In this document: positions 1-12,165 of the stretch, piece after piece
Position numbering within the stretch: position 1 is the stretch's first letter
Layout of the letters: each line of letters opens with the position of its first letter
Assembly: GCF_036588685.1 (NCBI RefSeq)
Contig: NC_086379.1
Coordinates: forward strand, 77,035,727 to 77,099,726
Direction: 5' to 3'
From: Mytilus trossulus
Taxonomy: Eukaryota; Mollusca; Bivalvia; Mytilida; Mytilidae
Length of the DNA: 64,000 nucleotides
Made by a program: the position numbers and the translations under genes
Notes under the pieces: generated by a model
What the model was told of the DNA's origin: nothing
Seen by the model: only the letters and a program-made list of their open reading frames with translations
The model's database searches: none

Positions 1-48
1 ATTAATTTCTATTCAACAAAATACTATTAGAAATACATATCAACTAAC

Positions 49-3000
49 TTTCTTCCTTGCTTGCTGTGGGCTGTACATTTCTGAAAAAGAAAATATTTAA
101 ATTTTATTGTTGTAAAATTAAAATAAATAACAAGTTAAAACAATACAATATACAAAGTAAAAGTAAGATGTGCAGTAAGTTATATCCATGATCAATTTTG
201 TTGACTAATTGTGAGGAACTTCTTTCATGGCATTTGCTCATTGTTGAAGGCCATAGTGATACAGTGACCTATAGTTGTTAATTGCTGTGTCAATTGGTGT
301 CTTGTGGAGAGCTGTCTCATTGGCAATCAATGAATCATACCACATCTTCTTTTTTATATGACAATTTAAAGAAGTGTTCTCTTAAATCGACCAGGATCAA
401 AACATATTAATGTGATTCCAATTCTAGTACTTATTCTGCATTTTTAGGCAAAAGATGCCCATAATGAGCCAGATTTTAAAACTTACTATCCAAGAAACTA
501 ATTTGGCAGAGAACATGTTACCACATCAAAACACATTATCTTTACCCTAAACCTCTTAGGCTTTGCATTTACTGCTGAATGTAGCATGTGTAGTAAAGTA
601 TCAACAAATACCAACTTTTAAGGTTCTTAGTTTGACAAAATCAGTGATTAAATCTAAGACCTTCTCCATGCAAGATGAGCACTCTATCAAGATATAACTG
701 AGGTCTTCACACCTGATCCCAATATACATACAGGATAGAAAGTGTGAAGAAACTGAGCCACAGAAAAGAGTAAAAGTACAAATGTATATTGATTTATTGT
801 TTTTTGTTTTACTTCTAGTGAAAAACATTTCATGCATGTCAAGGACAAGAAGAAATTATCATCTGATAAATTAATTAGTTTCTGTAACATGTTTCAACTT
901 AGATGAAAGGAGGGAAATGTGAAAATGAGGGTACATTTTATAAGGCCAGGAATTGAGTATCATAACTGGCCTTCTAATGCCTCCTCACAGACTTATCACA
1001 AGGATTATTTATCGTACAGAGAAAAAGACTGTGTCTACAGGAGGCATAAGATTTAACATCCCCATTCTGACATGATCTGACTGTGAATTTATGCATCATG
1101 CACAACCAAACAGACCATATTTCTTAAACCCAATCACACTTGGGTATGGTAAAAACATATTGATAGATCTATACGAAAGGAGTGGGTCCGGTAAGACCCC
1201 TTTTTGGCCCCAAAATAAAACAGTTTTACAAAATTATAAAAATGTAAACTTTAAGTTATTTATTGTACAGATGAATGCTTCTGCTACATAAAATTGGGCT
1301 GTTTTTGACAATACAATGCACATTTATCGGGTTGTAGCACCATTAAGTCATGCTAAATTACTGAAATCTTCAAAATTCTATCATTTTAGTTAAATTTTAG
1401 ACGGTTTCCGTGTAAAACGAAAGTGGCCGCATGCGTGTTCATCCTTAATATTGGAATGTAAGTTGAATTTTATAATAATACATAACGTATATAAAGATTG
1501 TGGATGAACACGGATGCGGCCACTTTCATTTTTGACAAAAAACATCTGAAAAGTGACGTTTTTTGGCATATTTGAGAGATTTTTCATATTTCAGCTTGAA
1601 TCAGACCGTTTTTAATGACTAAATCAGTTAAAATCTTTCACAAAAACTAATTGAATCAAGTGAAATAGACACTTAAGTGTTTAAAAAGATGTCAAAATCT
1701 TTCGTCAGATGAAACTGAAATTTGAGGCCAAAATGAGTCCTTACCGGACCTACTCCTTTGCAAGAAAAAGGGATTTTTTTTATGTTATAAATGTTTTTTT
1801 CAGTCTCCACCTGAATATATCATATAAATGGGGAAAGTTTTTTTCCGACATACTTGGAAGTTTTAATAACAGGTTTTGTCACTTTTGGTTTTGTCGGCTG
1901 TATCTTCTTGACCATCATATTTCCTGTATCCAAAAAGGATGACTGTCTTGTTATACCTATGATAAACATAGAACACAAATGAATATAAACATAGAACACA
2001 AATAAATATAAACATAGAACACAAATAAATATAAACATAGAACACAAATAAATATAAACATGGAACACAAATAAATATAAACATAGAACACAAATAAATA
2101 TAAACATAGAACACAAATAAATATAAACATAGAACACAAATAAATATAAACATTACATTTTTAAGTTCAGATTGATTAGTGTGTAAATAAAGTTTTTTTT
2201 ATTGTTTATCTACTGATAATTGTTCTTATAACTCATAACAAAACAAAGTAAATCTTAATTTCAAGAAAGAAAAGGTCATTGATTTCTCTTTTGAATTGTT
2301 TTACATTGTGTCATATCTGTGCCTTTTGAAGCTTTAATAGAAGAGAAAACAATAACACATAAGCAACATAATCTATACACAATATGTATCCTGCATACCA
2401 ATATTGCATTTGTGATCGAATAGTGTGATAAAGGGAGACAATTAGGAGATAACTGTATTGTATTTTACGCTCCCACGGCATCAATTGGGGATTTGATGTT
2501 CGCAAATTAAGTTTACTGGCGACGCGTTAGCGGAGACAGTAAACTGGTATTTGCGACCATCAAATCCCCAATTGATGCCGTCGGAGCTTAAAATACAATA
2601 TTGTTATCTCCATTCTAATGAAACTGACAGAAATCAACGTTAAAACATGTATTTAAAATTTGCCATATGTCGTCTGCGCTTGCGCCAACGTCCCATAGCA
2701 TCAATTGTCAATTGATGCCATGTAAAATATATGACGTTATCCAATCAAAATGAATGTTACAAACGTTGTTGCATTAGAATTAATAATTGAAATTAATGCC
2801 ATTGCTTTATACATCTTGTACTTTGGTCAAGTTTAAGTAAGTTTGAAATAGATATAGGAAGATGTGGTGTGAGTGCCAATGAGACAACTCTCCATCCAAA
2901 TAACAATTTAAAAAAGCAAATCATTAAAGGTCAATGTACGGCTTTCAACACAGAGCCTTGGCTCACCCCGAACAACAAGCTATAAAGGGCCCCAAAATTA

Positions 3001-3747
3001 CTAGTGTAAAACCATTCAAACAGGAAAACCAACAGTCTAATCTATATAAAAAAAATATATGAAAGTCTAGAATTGCCTACTTTAAGGTATGAATTTTATA
3101 TGTGTATTTTGGTCAAGTTTAACTTAGTTTGACCTCCAGATTGCTTACTTTAGGGTATGGGTTTTATAGGTTGTACGGTGACCTGTTATCATTTACATCT
3201 TTGTCCTTTATTCTTAACGGATAGTTATCTCATTGGCAATCAAGCCATATCTTTTTATTTGAATGTTTTGTACATAAAAAAATCCAACTGGATAGAACAA
3301 TCAATCATTGTAATTACTCAACCAGAACACCTCTGACACAAACAAGAAACATTAACTGAAAACATCATTTATGTGTGCAGCAAAGATTAGCATCTTTTAC
3401 TAGTGACTTTTCATTTGAGCAATGTTCATATTAAATACAAAACAATGAAACAAAGGGAGATAATAGCATAAAAGATAGAGGCTGCTATTCTCTTTTCAAA
3501 GGCAATATAGACAAGCCAATTTTAACACATTTTAAAACAACTATCTAACAACATCTTTATTTCACTATAAAGATAAAAGTGAGTTTTAAATGATAATTTC
3601 ATTTCTTTTAAGATACCAACAGTTTCATGGACTATCAAAATCTATATACAAAACATTAAATTCATACCTTGCTTTTTTTTAGACACTGATGTCCTGTCTG
3701 TTCTAGCAGAAGTTGTAGCCATAATAAAAGAATGTTAACCCATTACT
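49..3747 (-). CDS. 5' end of an unrecognised minus-strand gene (partial, two candidate exons)
   Basis: Exon a spans 3668-3747. It follows a strong polypyrimidine-AG acceptor, carries about 25 nt of 5' UTR, then an ATG at 3722-3720 and 18 codons reading MATTSARTDRTSVSKKKQ, and ends in phase 1 before a GTATGA donor. Exon b spans 49-80 after a TTTTCTTTTTCAG acceptor. It continues in frame as EMYSPQQARKK to a GTTAGT donor. If that donor is not used, a stop follows two codons later. The N-terminus is basic and Ser/Thr-rich, which suggests a disordered leader. No family is recognisable from 29 residues. The matching phases and good acceptors support a real gene, but the 32-nt exon and weak second donor leave doubt. 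The 3.6 kb between the exons is intron filled with repeats. Confidence 0.4.
200..360 (-). repeat. Dispersed mussel-type repeat module (minus copy)
   Basis: Reverse-orientation copy of a module whose plus-strand form starts GATGTGGTATGATTGCC and continues with GAGACAACTCTCC. Here it reads backwards as ...CATTGGCAATCAATGAATCATACCACATC. Other copies lie at 2855-3050, 3110-3260, 7650-8080, 24755-24905, 39330-39430, 48995-49345, 50785-51230 and 61715-61920. Its many diverged copies show a mobile or formerly mobile origin. I cannot assign a class. Confidence 0.6.
1176..1759. mobile_element. Inverted-repeat (MITE-like) element with nested foldback
   Basis: The left end (AAAGGAGTGGGTCCGGTAAG) and the complement of the right end (AAAGGAGTAGGTCCGGTAAG) match over about 33 bp, ending in GGCC on each side. 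A second inverted repeat sits inside: CGAAAGTGGCCGCATGCGTG near 1420 against its complement near 1535. No long ORF is present, so this is probably a non-autonomous DNA transposon. No clear target-site duplication was seen. Confidence 0.6.
1961..2153. repeat. 23-bp tandem repeat, about 8 copies
   Basis: The unit AACATAGAACACAAATAAAT plus TAT is repeated with almost no variation. Because 23 is not a multiple of three, the array reads open in several minus-strand frames as a Tyr/Phe/Cys/Leu-rich pattern. Those ORFs are artefacts of the repeat and not genes. Confidence 0.9.
2445..2611. mobile_element. Foldback palindrome, arms about 73 bp
   Basis: Left arm 2445-2518 and right arm 2536-2611 are near-perfect reverse complements around an 18-bp GC-rich loop (GCGACGCGTTAGCGGAGA). 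The arms contain GGCATCAATTGGGGATTTGA and its complement. A related short palindrome (CATCAATTGTCAATTGATG) follows near 2699-2717. It looks like a foldback MITE capable of cruciform or hairpin formation. Confidence 0.7.
2855..3260. repeat. Two dispersed mussel-type repeat modules
   Basis: The plus-strand module begins GAAGATGTGGTGTGAGTGCC near 2859 and includes GGCTTTCAACACAGAGCC and TATAAAGGGCCCC. It is followed by a degraded minus copy ending CATTGGCAATCAAGCCATAT near 3255. These are the same family as 200-360 and lie in the large intron of the unrecognised minus-strand gene. Confidence 0.6.
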
Positions 3748-4591
3748 CTGAAAATGAAAAAAAGATTTATTTAAGCAAAATATTCAAAGATGTATTTGAT
3801 TAGACCAATATTGATAATTATCTTTTTCTCAAAGAAACTGAATAATATATTTAGATCATTTTTATAAAATTTCTGTCTTTTTGGACTGAAATTACATTAA
3901 TGAATTCATATCCCTAACCAACAGGCAATTTTTCAGTATATCAAAATTTGAAGCGAATATTGCATGATTGTTATCCTTTTGGGATTTCAGTCTTGTGTGA
4001 TTATGTGGGGATACACATACATGTAAGAATGTCCCACATAACTAAAGATTGGAATAAGCTATATGAAGTTTTATTGCTTTGATTAAAGGACTGCTGAGCT
4101 TCAAAGAAGATATGAAACCAAGAATTCCAAGTGGCGAAGTTGAAATCATTCCCTGAAAATTTTACAGATGCAACTAGAAGTAGGTTGACCGTAATTTATG
4201 GATTATCTAGTTCCAATTGTCATTACCCCATTCCTGTGACGTGATCTGCAGAATCAGTCACAAGGTTTGTGTTTACTTGCCCAACACAACAGGACTGAGG
4301 TGACACTGTGTTAGATTGTATTTGTATACCTGCCAACTTTTCAAAATGCCCACGGTGGTTTTACGTGCAAGAGGACTCTTGTGGTCCCATTAAAACCTTG
4401 AAAAGGGGCTTTAAATGCATTTAAATGTTGTGTTTTGGCTTCTTCATACTTTTAATAGCCTAAAGCAATTATAAAATTAACTGTTTTGTTTAAGATCATA
4501 GACAAAATTGCTCTTTTAAAATTTCCATCTTGGAGCTTTCATGGGGGAAATCCCCTGCAAATAGCGACAGTTGGCCGGAATGTATATTTTG

Positions 4592-4916
4592 AATCTGCTT
4601 ACCCTTCCAGGGCACTTACATGTAGCTGAGATCACGGTAATCTGCTTACCCTTTCAGGGCACTTACATGTAGCTGAGATCACAGTAATCTGCTTACCCTT
4701 CCAGGGCACTTACATGTAGCTGAGATCACGGTAATCTGCTTACCCTTCCAGGGCACTTACATGTAGCTGAGATCACGGTAATCTGCTTACCCTTCCAGGG
4801 CACTTACATGTAGCTGAGATCACGGTAATCTGCTTACCCTTCCAGGGCACTTACATGTAGCTGAGATCACGGTAATCTGCTTACCCTTCCAGGGCACTTA
4901 CATGTAGCTGAGATCA
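4592..4916. repeat. 47-bp minisatellite, 7 copies
   Basis: Seven head-to-tail units of 47 bp carry TCTGCTTACCCTTCCAGGGC followed by ACTTACATGTAGCTGAGATC. Successive starts at 4594, 4641 and 4688 confirm the period. The copies differ at only one or two positions, so the expansion looks recent. The array contains no ORF. Confidence 0.92.
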
Positions 4917-4929
4917 CCCCAAGTTTTTG

Positions 4930-5090
4930 GTGAGGTTCATATTGATTAGTGGTTAGAATTCTTGTCTTGTTTTGTTAAATGTTGTCAGTTTTGAGGTCTT
5001 TTTTATTTTTTGGCCATGGCATTGTTAGTGGTTTTTTTTTTTATTCTTATTTATGTCAGTTTGAATATCCCTTTGGTTTCATACACCTCA
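4930..5090 (+). repeat. Dispersed repeat fragment (TTTGGCCATGGCATTG type)
   Basis: Contains TTTTTTGGCCATGGCATTG followed by a T-run and CAGTTTGAATATCCCTTTGG. A related module occurs at 12160-12370 (CAGCCATTGTATTGAG, then TTTGAATGTCTCTTT). I have the impression this is a common mussel repeat, but its class is unknown. Confidence 0.45.
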
Positions 5091-5769
5091 CTATCATTTC
5101 AAAAGCTACAATGATATTTCCTTTTAAATTTTACAAATTGAATTTAAGTTTCTTCATTTATACTTATGAGAGCTGTCGAAAACTTTAAAGGCAATACAGA
5201 TGAATATTTCTGCATACACAATTTCAACTTCTATCATGAGTTTTTGATTTTATATCCTACCATATTGGTCCCTACCTGTTTTAATGCGATTTGAAGCTTT
5301 TTACTTTTACTATTTATAGGCTTTTGCATATCTAGGACTTTATAGAAATTTTAAAAACTAAATAAATTATCATTGAATTGGCTGCTAAAGTTTCTTTCTT
5401 TCTTTTTTTTCTTATGTGTTAAATTAAAACCTTGCAAAAGTTTGTTTACCCAGGAGACAGAATAAAGGACTTGTCAAATTAATACACCTGTCCCGAACTC
5501 TGAAGTTTGAGATATGTCGTCACCTTTCAAATGCATATTTCTTAAGAAAAAATGTTTAAAAAATTTAAATTAATTCTTTGTCAGATGTCTGTTATAAAGA
5601 TTATCCTTTTAACGATACGCGTAATATTGTTTATATCAATAAATTGTCCAGTTCAGTAATACGCAATTTGTAGAATGCCAAAGCTGTGTCGGGTGCCCAA
5701 AGGGAGACAACCTCAAAGAACCAACTAAATTAATCAAAGTCAGTGAAAGTACTATAAGAAGATACTAGA

Positions 5770-6545
5770 ACACACCCGCGAAATCGCGGGCATTTAGAGC
5801 GTGGTTGAAAGAATGTAAAGTGTTGTAGGAAGATTTATTGACTTGTGAAATTCAAGAAAAGTATCAAAAGTCATATCTAGTTTGGAACAGGATAATTGTT
5901 TTTCTAGCCCGGCTCCTCCTTTTTCCACAAAAGAAATCCTTTTTTTTTTTAGTTCTTTATTAATTTTAATGATACATGGATAATTTTAGCGCTTATCTGT
6001 ATATTACGAACATTCATAAAAGGGGGGATCGCAGCGGGAGAGGTCCTGATCCCGATATCCCGGTCTTAAGAACATGAAATCCCGAGGTTCCGAATTTAAT
6101 ATAAATTAAAAATCTCGACAACCTGAAATTCGAAAAAAGAAATCCCGACGTCCCGAAAAGGTCCTGCTTCATTTATTACTATAAATAAAATATATTTTGT
6201 TTTAAATTCAATTCTTAGTTTAATAATCGATCCACGGCGGTCATTGATATATTATACAGACACTCTCTATTTAATAAACTCTGTGACCGCCGTGGATAGT
6301 AAACTTGAAAATGGTATCAAACAGAAAATACACTTTATTCTTAGTATATGTATTTGTTTCAAAGTATACAATAAACGCAAGCGAGAGGTCTCATCTGAAT
6401 TAAAATTTGGTCCAATGATGGATATCAGACAGAAAATACACTTTATTCGTAGTATATATATGTATGATAAAAGTTTACAGAAAACGCAAACCGGAAGTCT
6501 AATCTGACTTAAAATTTCGTCCAATGACGGAAACATATCCGGACG
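5770..6545. repeat. Composite repeat region with hairpins and a 108-bp tandem duplication
   Basis: Starts with the self-complementary CCCGCGAAATCGCGGG. Next comes a segment with repeated CCCGA-type motifs (6015-6165). After it is a perfect 13-bp inverted repeat, TCCACGGCGGTCA (6231-6243) against its complement (6284-6296), around a 40-bp loop. Two tandem units follow with ACAGAAAATACACTTTATTC at 6321 and 6429 (period 108 bp), each ending TCCAATGA(T/C)GG. Probably a nested set of non-autonomous elements. Confidence 0.55.
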
Positions 6546-6914
6546 CCTTTTTTCTTGTTTTTCTCCCAAAATAACTCAATCTGGATAATCATATGAATGG
6601 ATGACAAATGCAATTATGCACTGTACATATAGGATACAGAGGCATGAAGATTAGTTTATTGTGGAAAGAAGAGAAGCGACACCCAAAATGAGGTCTTATC
6701 GTTTAATAGTATAGATAAGCTGTTTTGGTTTACAATAACGATTTTTTTTTAAATCATTGTTTTGTCAAGCCTGAAATTTGGATCATTTCGTTTTGTTGAT
6801 TCAGGTCAATGAAAAATGCTTTACATCTGAATCACATAATTATTGTGTTAGAATGGAGATACCAGTATATGTCTCTGGAGATACTGAGTAGAAGATTGAA
6901 ATTTATACACATTA

Positions 6915-6990
6915 AAATCAGTGAGAATGGAAATGAGAAATGTTCCAAAGAACAACAACCCGACAAACAAGCAGAAATCTGCCATGAAGA
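6915..6990 (-). repeat. Degraded 3' tail of a retroelement
   Basis: Reads GAGAATGGAAATGAGAAATG then CAACAACCCGAC, which is the reverse complement of the conserved 3' tail found at about 17400-17560. It is too short and diverged to carry coding sequence. Confidence 0.5.
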
Positions 6991-7649
6991 ATGCTTTTCT
7001 GAATTCACAGCCATGGAAGCTTAAACAAAGTTGCATTTTAATTAACAAAACTATACATTGCATATCTGAGTATCTCTTTCTTATACATTTATCAATTGTT
7101 AGGCTATCAACTACAAATGTGTCAAATTGCATTTCGCCACTGGCTATATGGAATTGAGATTTTTTCAGGTCAGCTATCCTCTTTGCAGTTGTACATAATG
7201 GTTTCCTGATAATATTCAATGTTTATACTGAAAACGACGGAAACTGTGACTCGTTTAAATAATATTATTGTGTGGTGAAGTGGGATCCTATTCAGTTAGA
7301 TGAACTGTTAGGCAGTTAGTAACTGACCTACGTAATGTTATGTCCAAATATACTATGAGAAACATATGTATCAGTCAACTATATAATATGTCACAGTCGT
7401 TATTTCGACAACTACCACAATCGTTTTCACGGCAAACTTCACAATGGTCACAGTGATAAGTAATGATAAGAGGAGCATCTCACAATCTAATACTTTTATA
7501 TATAATTAAACATAAATCAACATGTCTTAGAAAATACGAAATATACATATTTTGTGTGCCAATTTACAATTTTTAACATTAAATTTCAATAAAACATATG
7601 CATATTTAGAATAGTAACTGCATGCAACAAATAGCAACACAAGGAAATG

Positions 7650-8080
7650 TGGTATGATTGCTATTTACCAACGAGACAGCTATCCACTAAAATTTAAATG
7701 CGGTGGATGGTAGCAAAAATTGAGAAAAAAAAACATACTGTAAAGTCGGGAATAAAAGTCTCGTAAATGAAAAATATGAAATTCAATTGAGAAAACTATA
7801 ACGATATAATTCATAACAAAACAATTTGCCACAAAAAAATATGTCCCGGTGAGTCAGATATTGAACCAATGACAACCACTGAACTACAGGCTCCTTGGGA
7901 CAAACACATGAGGAATGTGGCGCGGTTAAACATGCTTGTGATCGATTAACCATCCCCTAATCTTGGACAGACTTAACAGCACAAAATACGAACAAACTAT
8001 AAAAAATAGTCGAAAAAGACTTAACTCATCAGAAAGATGCAGAGCAGAAACAAATCAAACAAAAACACAGACCGGACGTG
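7650..8080 (+). repeat. Dispersed mussel-type repeat module (long copy)
   Basis: Begins AATGTGGTATGATTGC near 7648 and later contains CAGGCTCCTTGGGACAAACA, GGTTAAACATGCTTG and ACAGACCGGACGTGGCAG. The same blocks recur in the same order at 48995-49345 and 50785-51230, so this is a multi-block dispersed element. Confidence 0.6.
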
Positions 8081-9317
8081 GCAGTCTATTTTCTAGTATT
8101 TTGTATTTCCTCATCTATCTTTCAATGTGAGACAATTGAAATCTTCCCTATCCAGCGAACCAAATGTATAATTTTAAATACTCTTCTCAGTGTAATAGCA
8201 CTAAACTTCTCATGGCCAGCTTTTTTTCAGTAATAGAAAGTACGAGTTATATCGCATGATTTTTTGCATTTTATTAAAATAAATGTATATAGACGTCTGA
8301 CCTCTAGATGTCTTTTGTATGTTTTGTAAATTGTCGTTGATACATTGCCTTACTGCAATCTATCTTTGATGAGTATTTACCCAACAACTTGTGTTATTCA
8401 TATGCATGATACATTAGACGGACATTCAAATATATGGACAAACTTAATATCTTAATATTCTAAGTCATACGTTAAAACACGTGATTATAAATCACGGCAC
8501 ATGTAATAGTTATTGAAACTTTACGAACTGCCTGATTGTATATATCACAAGATATTGACATATACATTTTGAATGTATCCGAACCATTTTATACAAACAA
8601 CACCTTTTATGTGCTAAGGAATTCTTTTTTTATTTTTTGGCCAGTTAAAGAATTGAATGGCAAGGTTGTGCAGAAGGAAAATGATATAAAACATCAACCC
8701 ATATTAGAGTTTTCGAATCCCGGTAGTATGTCATGGTTTGATTTATCATTAAAAGGAGGTGTTTTTTTTTCGTTTTTGTCTTTTCATATATTTTACACGT
8801 ATATCTCAGTAACATAGTTTGTTCTCGATTTCTATCCCCGAAGTTTGTACCAAAGATTTTATGTCGAAGACCCCAATTTATTTAGACTTGTTCATCCAGA
8901 AGATGAACCTAAACAGATGAACAAAGTATTTAGGTACAAAAAAAGAGGCAAACTGCCATATGTTTCCATTGAAGTTTAAAAGTTTATTAAAGCCTATAAT
9001 GATCTTTCATGATTTCCCTGATTCATATAGGGTAAATTTCTGTTTACAAGGAATCCATTCAGTGAACCAAGGGTTTCCATTGATAAAATTGAAGCCAACT
9101 CGTCGAAAGTTGAACGGAAGCCTTCACACGATTTGTTTAGGCTTTGTCTAGAAAAGTAAAACCATATATAATTAACCAAAAATCTCAATTTAATCTCTGT
9201 CAAACCCTATTTATGTCCATATCTGCTTTCTAATTATTAAAAATCTATGATGTCATGCTAACTAATACATATAATTCATTGGTAGATTTCATATAGAAGC
9301 TTCTTCAGAACAAACAA

Positions 9318-11118
9318 CCCAGGTAGCACAAAAACATTTTATTGATATTTTTAAAATATATTGCAAAATGTCACCAAATATCATTCAAAAACATGTTTTT
9401 GACGTGATTTGTATGGCTGTACTCATGTGAATAGCATATTTTCTGAAAATATTTGTTCTGAATGTTTAAAGAGCATTATTTTTAAATATCTTGATTTTAT
9501 ATTGAAATAACATAATTTTGATATTATTCAGGGTCAATTGAAAATATCCAGACAACATCTTTCAAACATCTGGACATAATATTCTTCTAATGTCTTAGAC
9601 TAGGATATGTTTTATTGGTGCCTTCCAAATGTTTGTTTTAAATTTAGTCGGTCAACCTTATTCCCATTTTAATAAAACGTTGATGCACAAAATTAAAATA
9701 TTTTAGTCATGTCAATGGTGTGTTGATTTACATGAATATGAACAAAATTAAAGTATATACAAATTGTATTTGTTGTTTTGGGCTGGTTTAAAATATTTTT
9801 TGTTTGTGCATAAAATTATTCAATCATTTAGGTAAATACATTTAAATGACTACACAGATTTGAAAATGTTAGATAAAGAGAAGGAAGAGCACATTTTTTT
9901 GTTAGAACATTGGAATAATATAATTTTCAAGTATGTGGTATAAAGGTGGAGATAAGTACCTAATACGTTGGCATATTTTTGGCACAATGTTGGCTTATAT
10001 TTCTTTATTGGCATGAAATATCAATGATGTTTTTTCATAAACACTGTTTAAAAAACTTTGAATTAGGCAAAATACAAAGAATTTTCTTGTTCTAGGCACA
10101 GATTATCGTAGTCCTATTTGGTATGACTTTATCATTTTGATTTTTTACTCGGTCCGCAATGCTCTTCAAACACAATCGTTATTCGCTAGATAGTTTTTCA
10201 TTTGACTTGATTTGAATTTTCATCTAAGTTAGATAAGAATTGTTAAAAGATTTTTCTATCAAAAATGAGGAGACATTGATTTCATGTTAATCTGATTAAA
10301 AAATTATATAAAAAATATATCCTTTTTCTTATCAAACATCATGGACTTCAAACAAATATCACTAATTACAAACATAAGAAAAACATTTGTCGTACATCTT
10401 ACAAATATCAATTAAAAATGTTTATAAAATATTTCTTTTTTTCATATCAAAAATGTGCTTCACACAAATATCACTGACAAACATTTGGAGAAAATTTCTA
10501 GCATACATCTTACAAATATCTATTAAGCAAATCATCTTAAAACGTTTATGAAACAGTCTTTAACTAATATTTTCTAAATAAAATCGAAAAAATATATTGT
10601 TATGATGTTATTGAAATATTCATTAGATATTACCTTTTTATATTTTTGATTAGGACAAGAAAAGTATATTGATGTTACATGAAAAAGATATTTTATTATA
10701 CATCAAACCTATGCTTTACATAGATGTAAATCAAAAATGTTTTATATATATTTCTTTTACACATCTGAAAAATATATATATTAAACGTTATGTAAAAATG
10801 TCCATCAGATATTGATTGAATATTGCAAAGAAATATCTCCTCGACATACAATTGTTCTCATTTATAAAACTGTCTATTTAACGTTTTAAAAACATCAGCA
10901 AAGAATATTTATTATTCATAACAAAAAAATATTTACAAAACATGTTTTTATATTAGCAATCAAACATTGGGATAAAATATTATTGTTAAAATATCATTAA
11001 TGCATAATTTCTGATGAAACTTAAAAAAATGTCTATAAAATATTTTTTGGTAAATATTTTTGAAAAACATATATATAACTAGTCAATAATATCATGAAAA
11101 TATTATGTGTTAGCTGGG
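9318..11118. mobile_element. AT-rich 1.8-kb element with degenerate terminal inverted repeats
   Basis: The left end CCCAGGTAGCACA and the complement of the right end CCCAGCTAACACA match at 11 of 13 positions. The interior is extremely AT-rich and contains diverged direct repeats of about 118 bp, with ACATCTTACAAATATC near 10396 and 10511. There is no coding capacity. The right end directly abuts the dispersed repeat at 11117. Internal structure is decayed and the boundaries are tentative. Confidence 0.4.
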
Positions 11119-11385
11119 AAGAATGTGTCCAAATTACACGAATGCCCAATGCGCACTGTCTTTTTCCATGTTCAATGGACTGTGAAATTGGATAAAAAAA
11201 AATGACATTAAAATTAGAAAGATCATACCATAAGGAACAGGTGTAATAAGTTTCAAGTTGATTGAACTTCAACTTCATCAACAACTACTTTGACCAAAAA
11301 CTCTAACCTGAAGCAGGACAGACGGACGAACGGACCATAAAACATAATGCTTCTCTTCTATCGTAGGTGGGGCATATATAAAGAA
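11115..11385. repeat. Dispersed repeat, copy 1 (second copy at 22425)
   Basis: Begins AAGAATGTGTCCAAATTACA. It includes GAAAGATCATACCATA, AAGTTTCAAGTTGATTGAAC and CTCTAACCTGAAGCAGGACA. The same blocks in the same order appear at 22425-22740, upstream of exon 10 of the NACHT/WD gene. Confidence 0.7.
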
Positions 11386-11599
11386 AAGAAAAGAAGCTGG
11401 CTCTATCCTTTAATTTCACTTTCCTTTATACAGATATGTTGACTCGTCTCCAACACAAACTTGAAATAACGTATACCACAGATACATTTTTTTTTGTGTA
11501 AAATATCACTCTGATTAAAACCAAAAATTATCTGAAACTGACATTATCAAAATACTTGATTTATTGATTGAAGACATACTTAATTGTTACGTTCGGGTG

Positions 11600-12165
11600 A
11601 TGTATGTTTCAATAAACAATCGGCAATGACCATGGGAACCAACTGCACTCCTCTTCTTGGCGACTTGTTCCTGTTTTCATATGAGACTCATTTCATGCAG
11701 GAACTTCTCTACAGAAAAGTTATAAAGGAGCTAGCATGATATCCTTTAACTACACTTTCCGCTGTCATCTACCTAAACAATTTAAAGTTTGGTGATAATA
11801 TGTTGAGCAAATCTATTACCTCGAAGTTGCCCGGGATAAAAGCCACAACAGACACAGTTCAACATGATATCCTTTAACTTAATGTTTTGCTGTCCTATCA
11901 CTAAATAATGTAAAGTTTTGTGACTATCTTGAACAAATCTATCACATCAAACTTGAAATAAAGGACACAGCAGACGCAGTTCAGTGTGTCTCATATATTG
12001 ACTAACATCTAGAATTGACGATGAGGATCAGTTAAGAAGAAAACTTTATGACAAAAAGGAGTTTTCCATTTCTATACTGCAACATTCCAGCAGCGTCTGC
12101 ATATTGAATATATCTCTCTCAGATGATACGATATTCCTTCTGTACAGACATGAGCAACACGACGG
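11600..12165 (+). pseudogene. Decayed reverse transcriptase fragment (retroelement)
   Basis: From 11624 the plus strand reads AMTMGTNCTPLLGDLFLFS and then YETHFMQELLYRKVIKELA before a stop. This resembles the MGTN..PLL.DLFL segment that precedes the YxDD catalytic box in reverse transcriptases of several non-LTR/Penelope-like families. Downstream sequence still suggests the family (related residues continue in shifted frames to about 12160), but it is broken by stops and indels, and no intact YxDD box is visible. It is therefore a dead fragment. The more complete C-terminus at 16564-16920 may come from the same family. Confidence 0.6.

Noticed and set aside
1820-2153. Three overlapping minus-strand ORFs rich in Tyr, Phe, Cys and Leu that look like membrane proteins
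   Set aside because: They are readings of the 23-bp tandem repeat in different frames.
4592-4916. CRISPR-like array
   Set aside because: The units are contiguous with no unique spacers, in a eukaryotic genome. It is a simple tandem minisatellite.
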